Shown: positions 24,200 through 33,683 of the stretch, piece by piece | Layout: each line of letters opens with the position of its first letter | Numbering within the stretch: position 1 is the first letter of the stretch | From: Tetrahymena elliotti 4EA | Lineage: Eukaryota > Ciliophora > Oligohymenophorea > Hymenostomatida > Tetrahymenidae | NCBI GenBank assembly: GCA_000231825.2 | Contig: JH720295.1 | Coordinates: 2,322,005 to 2,361,256 of the forward strand | Reading direction: 5' to 3' | Length of the DNA: 39,252 nucleotides | Translations under genes and position numbers: made by a program | Notes under the pieces: generated by a model | Seen by the model: the letters and a program-made list of their open reading frames with translations, nothing else | Told to the model about the DNA's origin: nothing | Databases searched by the model: none

Positions 24200-24640
24200 A
24201 AAAGAAACTTATACTTAAACTTCTTAAAAGAAAATAATTACCCAGTGAATTTACTGCCTAAGCCATCTCTTACAAGATGGGGGATGAGGTATAAAAACTA
24301 TTTAGATTCAATTATGATGTTCCTTGGAGAAACAATTAATTAATCTTTTTTCTGATCAAAATGTCTATATTAACATAGTCACATCTCTTTTATTTATCAA
24401 AAATAATTCTCCCAATTAGAAAAGAATATTGAATTATTTCAAACAAATGATAGAATAATATTTACTTCATATTAAAAAAGATCATGGAAATAAAACAACA
24501 TTTTATAGATATTAAAAATGATAATCACTATGAAGAATTAGGCATAAATTTATAGAAATCCCTTAATATGTTAGATTTTATTGGAAAATGGTCTTTTTAA
24601 AAGGAAATAGCAAATGAAATTAGTGAAATCTAAAATTTTG
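24200..24640 (+). mobile_element. Possible hAT-like transposase relic
   Basis: A plus-strand frame at about 24214-24354 reads KENNYPVNLLPKPSLTRWG followed by MRYKNYLDSIMMFLGE. The TRWG core after a Pro-rich lead resembles the TRWGTW-type motif of hAT-family transposases. A second open piece at about 24484-24640 (EELGINLQKSLNMLDFIGKW) could be downstream helices. There is no complete frame, no terminal inverted repeat and no target-site duplication that I can see. The opposite strand is also open here (MAEQRREIGTYTPSNEF at about 24196), so the call rests on one motif. Confidence 0.25.
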
Positions 24641-25319
24641 TTTTTTATAATTTTTTACAACCAATATTTTTTAATATATAATAAATAATTCAAATTTTGA
24701 ATTCTAAAAAATTTTACTAAAGTAAAAGAATCAATTTAGAAAAATTCTTCAAAATAGGTCAAAAATTTTTTTCTGATTTTTTCGAACTTGCACTATTGGT
24801 ATTATTTTACCATATTTATCATCTAAAAGCTTTTTTTGAGACATTAATTTAAAAAATTTTGAAGCTTATTTAAAATTATTTTTCTATTTCGTTGTTTTAT
24901 TGTGGTAAAGCTTTATAAATATTTGTTTTTATTAGATTGATTTATCAATTTTTAAGCAAACAATTTTAAAAGAATTTTGAAACTAAGTCATATATAAAAT
25001 GAATAAAATTTTTATTATTAATCAATATTAATTTCAATTTATGTTTAGATTAACTAATCTTTTTATCTTCCATGCTAATCTTTCGTTCTTTGTTATTTCT
25101 ATGTCTCCTCTTATTTTTTAAATAAAAAAATAAGTTAAAATAAATTAAAAAGTATTAAAATTAAATTTAGACTAATTAATTACTTTACATAAAGATTTAA
25201 TATCTTTAAATTTCTACAATCTATTATTTCTCTCGATTTTAGAAATTTTTCATAGTTTCTGTTATTAATTTATTATTTATTATGATATTTGTTTAAAAAT
25301 TTATTTTTACATAAAACAT

Positions 25320-26200
25320 AATGTTAAAGTTTTTAGTGAATTGATATTAGAAATATGTTGAGCCATACTACAGTATTCATCTCCAATTTAATTGATGCTT
25401 CTTTTTAGAAATTCATATTTAAATAAAATTAATCAAAATTTAAAAATTTTTAGTTATTTTAATGTTACATCATGGAAATTTCTAAATTTGTAAGTTGAGT
25501 GCATTTACTTAACCCTAATCCAATATTTGATGCTCCTCCATTCCAAATTTAATTCTCACTTTTATTTTAGAAAATAATTTTAAATAAAAACTATCATTAA
25601 CTTTTTCTAAAATTAATAAATAAAAGTTACACCTGCTGAATATTAAATTTGTAAGTTGAGTGCATTTACTTATGCCTATCCTATACTTGATGATCCTTTA
25701 TTCCCAATTTAATTATCACTTTTATTTAGTAAATAATGTTAAATAAAATCTAAAAATAATAAATATAAGTTGGTTCATGTAAAATACTAAACTTGTAAGC
25801 TTAGTACATTTACTTAAGCCTTATCCTATATCTGATGTTCCTTCATTCCCAATTTTATTGTCACTTTTATTTTATAAAATAATATCATTAAATTTTTTTA
25901 AAATTAATAAATAAAGGTTAATTCATGCACAATTTTAAATTTGTAAGTTGAGTGCATTTACTTTAGCCTAATCCTATATTTGAAGCTCCTTTATTCCCAA
26001 TTTAATTGCCACTTTTTTTATAGAAAATAATGTTAAATCAAAACTATCATTAAATTTTTCTAAAAATAATAAATAAAAGTTACTTAATATGTTGGGTGCA
26101 TTGACTTAAGCCTAATCTTATATCTGATGCTTCTTCATTCCCAATTTATCTAACAATTTTATTTTAGAAAATTATATGAAATAAAATTAAAATAAGTATT
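25320..26200 (-). repeat. Tandem array of LRR exon-intron units of about 150-170 bp
   Basis: Five to six similar copies follow each other. Each has a plus-strand core AAATTTGTAAGTTGAGTGCA (antisense of an LRR exon end), then TTTACTTAAGCCTAATCCTA and CCTTCATTCCCAATTTAATT, then an intron with AATAATAAATAAAAGTTA. The exon and the intron are duplicated together, which shows the unit by which this gene grows. Confidence 0.8.
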
Positions 26201-27070
26201 TGAGGTCATAAAAAATAACAAATTAAAGTTACTTAATATCAAAGTAAGCAAAATGTAAAGAGTAAATATCTCAAAAAAAAGAAGTAATAAAATTACTTAT
26301 TAATATTTGTGAAATAAGCAAATAAATAAATTAATTAATAAAGAACAAACAAATACTGAAAAGTATTTTCATATTTAAAAAGATTAAGATTTTCAATGAT
26401 TTCTTCTTAAATATCAATACAAAAATTGTTTATTAAATTTTTTTACTTTAACTTTAAGGTAATGCTGGTATGAGCTTTCAAATTTGATTTGATAAACTTT
26501 TTATTTAAAAAAAGTTTGTTTAACAATAAATTAGATAAAAAATAAGCAATACATCATTCAGATTCTATAATTTTTTGCTCTCTTACTCTGTTTTTAAAAA
26601 TCTTTTCCTTTCTTTTTTTCTTATTTCTCTTTACTGTTATTTATTTAATTAATAAACTAATTAGAAATTAATATCTTTAATTTTTATCGAATATTCTGGG
26701 GGTAATCCTATTTTTAGAAACATTAATGAATTAATTTAATTTATCTAAAATAAGATTATCCATCTTCTTTCAATTCTAATTAATTATTTATTAGTGCAAT
26801 TACAAAAAAGTATTTAGTTCAATACTTAGATTTTAGGTTAAATTTGATAATTGGTTTCTAATTATCTTTCAATTTATTTAATTATTAAAGAATTCAAATA
26901 AAGTTTGTTTTTTGAAATACTTTATTGAAAAATGAAATCCAAAAAGTTTTAATTGGTAAATTAAAGAATAGCAAAGAAGAATAAAGTCATTTTTAAATAA
27001 TGAACAAATATAAAAAATAAATATTGATTAAAAATTATTTAAATTTAATAAAAAAAATAAAGAAAAAAAA
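26200..27070. other. Region between two divergent LRR genes
   Basis: This stretch lies between the decayed minus-strand LRR gene and the plus-strand LRR gene at 27071. Possible 5' exons of the minus gene are seen near 26740-26560 (IKQITVKRNKKKRKEKIF) and 26430-26370 (DIQEEIIENLNLFKYENTFQ), but their junctions are not resolved. The 370 bases next to 27071 show no gene and probably hold promoters for both directions. Confidence 0.35.
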
Positions 27071-29266
27071 ATGATCTAAAATACAAAGCTCTTTATTGGG
27101 ATAGAAGATGTAAATTAAAAAAATATCAACAAATATCATATAATTCTTTTCTGCTAAAAATTAGTTAGAAAACTATTCTCGATCTTGCTAGTCAGATATT
27201 GTAATTATTTTAAGGTAATTTATTTATTATTATTTTTATTTGTTTTTAGATTTAACCATCAATTTTAAATCAAATAATAAGTTGGAGTTAAATGGATGAT
27301 CAAGGTTTATCAAGATTTATTTAAGCTTTTAAATAATTCACTCCTACTATCTAAACTTTAAAGATAGATCTTTCGTAATTTTTTTTCCTTTTCAGATTAA
27401 TTTAATTTTTCAACAAAAAAAAAAAACTTTTTATTGAATCCATTTTTGTTTTTCTTTTTATTTTTGTTAAGATTCTCTTTAAGCTTTATTCTTTTTTTTC
27501 TTCTTAAATTTATATATATAATTATGTAAGGAATAATTAAATTACTGATCAAGGTGTAATAACTTTTAGTAATGCATTAAAAATATACACAAATCTATAA
27601 AATCTATCTCTTGAGTTAGCGTAAAATAAATTAGTTTTTTTATAAAAACTTATTAAATATATTTTTTGATAAATCTTACATATGATGATACTTTAATTTA
27701 AAAAGGGGGAATTAAATTGGTCAACTTGGTGCTTAGACTTTAGGTTCTGAATTGGCAAAATTAAATAATTTATAATTTTTGATGCTTGATCTCAGGTAGT
27801 AATAATAATGAATGTGTCACGCTTACGATTTTAAAATATATTTAAACTTTCTTTTTTATCAAAAATATTTTAATCTCAAAAAAATTTATAAATCAAATAA
27901 AGATGGTGTTAACTTGGAGATGAAGGTGTAGCTGGTTTAGTCTAAGGAATATTAAATATACCTAATCTTTAAGTTGTAAAATTATACATTAAGTAGATAG
28001 ATATCATTTTTTACAATTATTCAATTACTTTTTTGATTATATTATTTCTATAGTTTTTTTAAATTAATTTTTTGTTTTTTAAGTGATAATTAAATATAAT
28101 ATTTATATAAAGCGCAATTAAATTGGTGATGTTGGTCTTTAAGGATTAGCTAACTACTTATAAAATTGCCGTCATCTCACAAATTTAACACTATGGCTTA
28201 AATAAAGCTTATTTATTATCTGTTTATTATTTTAAGTCTTCAATTTATTTTTTCTTATTTTCTGATTACTGTTCAAAATTTTTAAATATCATTTCCTTTA
28301 ATTTATTCCTTTAAACATTTATAAAGTGATAATTAAATCTAAGGTTAAGGGATGTCTCACTTAAGCATTGCTTTAACAAAATTAGTTAATCTGTAAAGTT
28401 TGAGTTTGGGTCTTTCGTAAAATTAATTTATTAAATTTAGTTTATGTTTAAAATAATTACCATCTATTTCAAAAAATTGATTGGTTCTTTCTTTCTGTTT
28501 TTATTATTTAAATTCTATATTTATTGTTTAATTTGCTTTTAAATTTTAATAAATTCTCAAAAGAATTTTGAGATTTCTTCTTTTTAATTCACTTACTTAT
28601 TGTTGTTTATAAAATTAGGAGAAATTAAATTGATGCGAATTGTGCTTTGCAATTAGGTTTAGGCCTTGTCAAATGTTCTAACCTAAAAAATTTGAGTTTA
28701 GATCTCATGTAAGAAAGAATATCAATTCAAATAATAAATAAAAAAATACTTAAAAATGAATCTTGCTTTTTTATTGAAATAGTAAATTTCTTTAATTTTT
28801 AAGAATTTTTTAAGCAAGGATGCTGGTTATATTACACAATAAGCATCAATAGAGCTTATAAATAGAAATTTTTAAGTAAAATTGTTAGCAATTGAGATGT
28901 TGTGTTGTTGTATCCTTATATCCTTATATTAAAATTTATTCTTTTAAATTTTTCCAACAAAAAAAAGAAAAGTTTTAAAGCATTATCAAAAAACAACCCA
29001 TTATTTTGAAATGAATAAGTTGATGATATAAATATTAATTTATCAATTTAAAAGATAGATTCTATTTTTAAGTTTAATTTTGTAGACGTTTTTATTTAAT
29101 TTGAATTAATTAATTTATAAAAAATATGATTAGTGGGAATTAGCTTTGTGAATAAGGAGCAATAAACTTAGGCAATAATTTGAGAAAATGCTCTAATATC
29201 TTAAATTTGATGGTTTTTATCAGGTAAACTTATTTTTTTTAATTGTAAGCTATTTTAACTTAATGA
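27071..29266 (+). CDS. Multi-exon LRR protein (9 repeat exons)
   Basis: The ATG at 27071 starts a 48-codon exon ending at 27214. The second exon, 27250-27374, joins in phase 0 and holds the first repeat (DDQGLSRFIQAFKQFTPT). Further repeat exons lie at about 27533-27622, 27707-27794, 27902-27991, 28112-28202, 28328-28418, 28619-28708, 28816-28898 and 29130-29223, for example LGLGLVKCSNLKNLSLDL. Most end in phase 2 with GTAA donors. The exon ending near 28202 reads CTTAAATAAAG where a GT donor is expected, so that splice site looks lost, and the 28816-28898 exon has no clear GTAA donor. The frame after the last repeat closes at TGA 29264-29266. Like its relatives it is likely a protein-binding LRR protein of unknown partner. 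It may be partly decayed. Confidence 0.6.
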
Positions 29267-30020
29267 GAAGAAATACAATTTCTAATAAATATTAATTATT
29301 AAAAGAAACAATAGGCTAAACATATAATCCTAAGAAAAACTCTGGAATAGCATTAAGAAAATGAAAAAATTGGTGATCAAACATGTTTATTGATTGAAAT
29401 GAAAGATTATTTAATTTATAAAATATTTACATTTCATAATTAAAATATATTTATTTTAAGAATGATAAGTGATTTTATATATACTTTTTTTTTGTTTTTT
29501 CATTAAGGTGCATAACTTTTTTAATTAAGATACATAAATTTCTGTTAAAGCTTGATTTCATTATGTATATAATTATGGCAGTTAAGGTATTTTAGTGAAT
29601 TAACAATTGAAAATATTTTGTTAATATTAAATGAATAAAGAAGCAAAATATGTTGTGTTTCTTCAAAACATTTTTTAAAAATTTCTGATGGATACAATTT
29701 AAAGACTATTTTTTTAATACGATATTAATATCTCTTAAAGGAAGTTTTTTAACAAAAAGTGTTACAAATATTTTAAATTAGATAATAATTTTTTTAATTG
29801 CATAAATAAATAAAATGATAAATAGCTGAATATTTGATGAATAGATGACTGACAATAGAAAATTTAAAATATTTTATGGATATTAAATGATTAAAGAAAG
29901 TAAAGCTTGTTATATCTCTAATAGAATTTTCTTTATAGATTTATGATTTGATGCAATAAGTTAATTAGATATCTAAAATTGATTTTAAATTCAATTAATT
30001 TAATAAATAAGTGAAAGTAG
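29267..30020. other. Intergenic, degenerate direct repeats only
   Basis: No gene was seen. Two diverged copies of a block (TTTTGTTAATATTAAATGAA near 29615 and TTTTATGGATATTAAATGAT near 29873) lie about 257 bases apart, followed in each copy by AAAGAAG/AAAGAAAG. They may be remnants of an LRR intron or of a duplicated flank. Confidence 0.4.
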
Positions 30021-30609
30021 ATGTTTGATATTTTTTAAACAAAAGAGGAATATTTAGGCTCTTTTTTTAGTAATGATTTATAGGAAGAGCAGTTGAATTA
30101 AATTAAAGACAAAGTTCATTTAAAACAGCTCCTTACAATTATGAGCAAAAAGAAGTTAGAAAATACAGTGCCAATTAGAGTAATAAATATTGATTTTATA
30201 ATTAGATTAGAATAAATCATAGCTTTATTACTCATTTTTTGTAAATAAAAAGAAAGAATAGGTTTTATGTGAAAAGAATTGTTATTAATCTATTGATTTG
30301 ATTAACATAAATGAAGATACTGTTGAAGAATTAAGGGAATGTAAAGTTAAATGCAAAACTCCTCTCAGTGATGTGATTAAATATTTAGATAGCATTAATT
30401 ATCTTTCTGAAAATAAAATGAAAATGTGTACAAAAAGTTGCAAAAAAAAAGTTGAAGCTGAAAAAGGAAGCACATTAGGAGTCTATGATGAATGCTTATG
30501 GATATGCTACAATAAATTAGACAGAAGATATAAGGAATATTGGAAAAATTTAAAAGATGATGTCATTAAAAAACATTTTTCTAAAACCTTTGAAGAGATG
30601 GAAATTTAG
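30021..30609 (+). CDS. FAM136A-like protein with four CX3C motifs
   Basis: Exon 30021-30179 (MFDIFQTKEEYLGSFFSNDL...) joins exon 30262-30609 in phase 0 across an 82-nt GTAATA..AATAG intron, giving 168 residues. Four CX3C pairs are visible: C56-C60 (CEKNC), C80-C84 (CKVKC), C109-C113 (CTKSC) and C131-C135 (CLWIC). Their spacing, the KTPLSDVIKYLDS segment after the second pair and the charged helix at the end match the FAM136A (DUF842) family. Family members are small alpha-helical proteins linked to mitochondria and thought to carry CX3C disulfides like those of intermembrane-space proteins. The N-terminal 50 residues are longer than in the animal protein. Localisation and function here are inferred from the family. 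Confidence 0.75.
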
Positions 30610-31217
30610 CACTCTAGTTAACCCTAAAAATGACCTCAAAAATATTCAATTTTAGTCAAACAAAATCAATTTTATTGTCCAATAATTTAAAAAAATAAAT
30701 TAATAAATAACCTACATATTTCCATTATTGTATTAAACATTTTTAATTTATTTCAAATATCTCAATAGAATTCATGCTTGAGGCTCGTTCAATAACATAA
30801 GATTTATTCTTAGGTATTTATTGGAAAAATAAATATATTTTATCATTTTAAGGAAATGTTTATTTGTATAAGTTTATCTTTTCAATTTTAAGAATAAATC
30901 AATTAAAATATTTTTCTAAAAAATTGATTAAATCACATTAAAAAATGATTTAATAACCTTACTCTGATTATTCTATCAATTATATCTATATAAATATTAG
31001 TAGACTTAATGTTTTCAGCTTGTTATTTTATACAAATATTAAAATATTAACTAAAAAAGTTTATTCATCTTTCAAAAAAATGTTTATTTGTCTTTTAAAT
31101 TTTAAAAATAAGCAAAAAATAATCAATGAATACAAAAATTTATCTAAAAAATTGTTTAAAAATATTATCATATTCTTGTAAAATTATTATTGATGATAAA
31201 AAATTAATCATAAAGAG
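30610..31217. other. Intergenic, nothing recognised
   Basis: AT-rich spacer between the FAM136A-like gene and a possible small gene. No coding frame, RNA gene or organised repeat was seen. Confidence 0.5.
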
Positions 31218-31777
31218 ATGGATGATTCAAGTGAATAGAAAAGCTCATAATTACGATAAAAATTTGTTTTAGTAAAATCTACTCTTAAAATAGCATGCAC
31301 TGTTGAAAGCTAATGGAGATATGAAAGAAATTACTATTTTTCACTGAATATATTTGTATATATATTCATCAGATGTCTCTATTTTAGCTAGAAAGTAGAT
31401 AGAATAATAAATACTCTATTTATTTAGTATTTGTTTACAAAATTAAAATTTTAAATAATTAATTTTCATAATATAATACAGAAGACATTAGAAGTTTAAA
31501 GTTTATATTTTGTAGGGCTAAAGTTTAGTTTAATGTATTATTAAAATTGATATAAGAATACAGGAAATGATTTGAGATTAGAATGATGAAGTTTTATATA
31601 ATATGAGTTAATACAAAGTTAGTAACTATTAATAGAAAGTCTGATGAATATGAATTGGTGAAAGAATAATTGCTAATACATTTAAATATGTAATCAATTT
31701 TGGTGGGTTTGGATACCAGGAAAGTGCGTAATTATTTGTTTGAGCAGAAATTAATCTTACTCAGTATTATTGGTTGA
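31218..31777 (+). CDS. Hypothetical protein, 98 residues, two exons
   Basis: An ATG at 31218 opens a 46-codon exon (MDDSSEQKSSQLRQKFVLVK...) that ends at 31355 before GTATAT. A second exon, 31619-31777, begins after ATACAAAG, is in the same phase, reads VTINRKSDEYELVKEQLLIH and GLDTRKVRNYLFEQKL, and closes at TGA 31775-31777. The second exon looks clearly coding and the first is plausible; the intron of 263 nt is inferred and an extra exon inside it cannot be ruled out. I do not recognise the family. Catalase lies downstream on the same strand but 1.9 kb away, so no shared transcription is implied. Confidence 0.4.
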
Positions 31778-33683
31778 TTTATAAATTTAGAACAAATAAT
31801 ATTTCAATGAATAAATGAATGTATTTCTTCTTTATTTATTTTTATTTTATTAAACAGATATAATAATGTCAGCTATTACGTAAGATACAAAATCTTAGAA
31901 TCCGAACAAAATACGTCACTTCTATTCTTTTAAAACAAAAATCTTATTTGTATTTATTTCTTCTACTCATCAGACATAATTTAATTTAAATTCAAAAGAT
32001 ACAGATATCTAATTACTTATTCCTATTAATAAATCTGCTATTCATTTTATAATTAAATTAATTCATAAATAAATAAATAAAAAAATGAATGTTTTTAAAT
32101 TACCTTTTACCCCTATGTTTATTTTATTAGCTTCCTTGTATTCATTTTTTGGATTAATTTTTGGAAAAAAAATGAGAAATATTGATCTTAATCTAAATTA
32201 CAAAAAATACAAATTTCTAAAAACAAATTCTTATGAATAAATGTGTTATTTATTTCATAATTATTTAAGAAGCCAATTAATTATTCAAAAAATGAATGTT
32301 TTTAAATTACTTTTTTTACATTGATGATTATTTTGTTAGCATTTTAATCTTCTTTGTATTCTTTTTTGGTATTTATTTTTAATAAACAAACAAGAAATAT
32401 TGATTTTAATCTAAATTACAAAAAAAAATACAATTTCCAAAATCCTAATTCCTTTCATCTGCTAAGCTTTTCAATTTCTAAAATCCAATTCATCAGTAAA
32501 TAATCTAAAAAGTAAGTATTTTTATATGAATTGATGCTATTGTATTATAAGTTATTTAGTTAGATAGTATTCCATGCTTACTCTTAATTTTTTAAAATGA
32601 AAAGACAAACAATTTTTAATTTCAACTCAAAATTTTAAATACGAAGAGTGATTAAATAATTAAATTGAGGATTTTTTTTGGAATTGTTTTTGGAGAGATT
32701 ATTTTCATTAATCAAAATAACAACAAAGTTGAATTATAAATAGGATATAACTTGAAATATAAATAGGACATTCATACACAATTGAGAAATTCAAATATAT
32801 TTAGATTAGCAAAAGTGTTGAAAAGTTATTAATAAACATTTTTGTGAAGAAATTAAAAACTTAAAATTCTAAATATAAAAGAAAACGAGCAAGCGAAGAA
32901 ATTGAATATACTTTTAGAGTAATATGCTAATAATCCAATCAATTTATATTGTTTATAATTCTAAATTAAAAAACGGACAAAGTTGATATCAGTTAGTATA
33001 AAAAAGGCTTCCAAAATAGAATAAATACAAGAATAGAAATTTTTCTCTTGCTGGTTTTTTTTGTTGCCTTATTTGAAGGATTTAAAAAAAATGAAATAGC
33101 ATAATCATTGATAAATTTAAAAGAAAAGAAGAGTGAAACATAGATTAAATGACTTAAAATTAAGATAAAGAGTTAGTATGAATGAGTGAATGGATGTTAA
33201 AACGATTATATAATATCTTAATTTTATGTGAAAAAGTAAAAAAGAAGGTAGAAGGAAACAACTTTTTGATTAGATTTGATGAAATTTAGAAAGATTAAAT
33301 CAAAGTATATCTATCTATTGTTTGACGATAGTGATGATGGTATATTAAATTAGAAATGACGAAATCTAAAACGATGATGATAAATTATAAATCAATTAAT
33401 TAGATTATTTCATAGATCAATGAATGAAAGATAAATAGATCGGTAAATAATCAAAAATCAAATATCAATCAATCAATCAAATAAACAAACAAATAAATAA
33501 GCAATAATGCTAAGAAATAAAGAAGGGCTTTCTAATCTTTAATAATAAAGATTGAAGAAGGAAAATATCATCAAATAGCGAAGAAGACAAGATTGAATTT
33601 TGTAATTAAAAAATATAAAAATTAATTATCAAATAAATAAATAAACAAAGAAAGAAAGAAAGAAAAACTCAAGGAAAGAAGAA
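31778..33683. other. Long upstream region of catalase with direct and simple repeats
   Basis: No gene was recognised. A block of about 165 bp is repeated once: AAAAAATGAATGTTTTTAAA starts at 32080 and again at 32288, and both copies also share TCTAAATTACAAAAAA. Near the gene are short simple runs: AATCAATC near 33465, AAACAAACAAATAAATAA near 33482 and AAAGAAAGAAAG at 33648-33665, just before the catalase ATG. The last 200-300 bases probably carry the catalase promoter, but no specific site can be named. Confidence 0.5.

Larger units (their letters stand above)
20672..26190 (-). pseudogene. Decayed multi-exon LRR gene (about 17 repeat exons), spans the assembly gap
   Basis: The minus strand holds LRR exons of the same family as the gene at 4383. 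Good ones lie near 26152-26082, 25990-25925, 25840-25785, 25555-25490, 25390-25330, 25265-25190, 23692-23616, 23522-23435, 22665-22579, 22265-22181, 22075-22003, 21716-21629, 21452-21375, 21250-21163 and 20748-20672. Typical text is NEGASNIGLGLSKCTQLTNL. The last exon (NQIGLNELLTIHHKIPTLLE) ends in TGA at 20674-20672. One copy near 25715-25650 has lost one base and is frameshifted, the copies are unevenly spaced, and a block of about 760 bp at 23880-24640 without LRRs interrupts the series. Basic exons near 26740-26420 (NKKKRKEKIFKNRVREQK) may be its 5' end. It could be two genes, and the 100-N gap prevents a decision. I infer a pseudogene or a gene being lost. Confidence 0.6.

Noticed and set aside
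24020..24200. Minus-strand frame MAEQRREIGTYTPSNEF with a clean stop
   Set aside because: It looks coding, but no splice or homology supports it, and the plus-strand TRWG reading overlaps part of the block; left as an alternative reading of this block.
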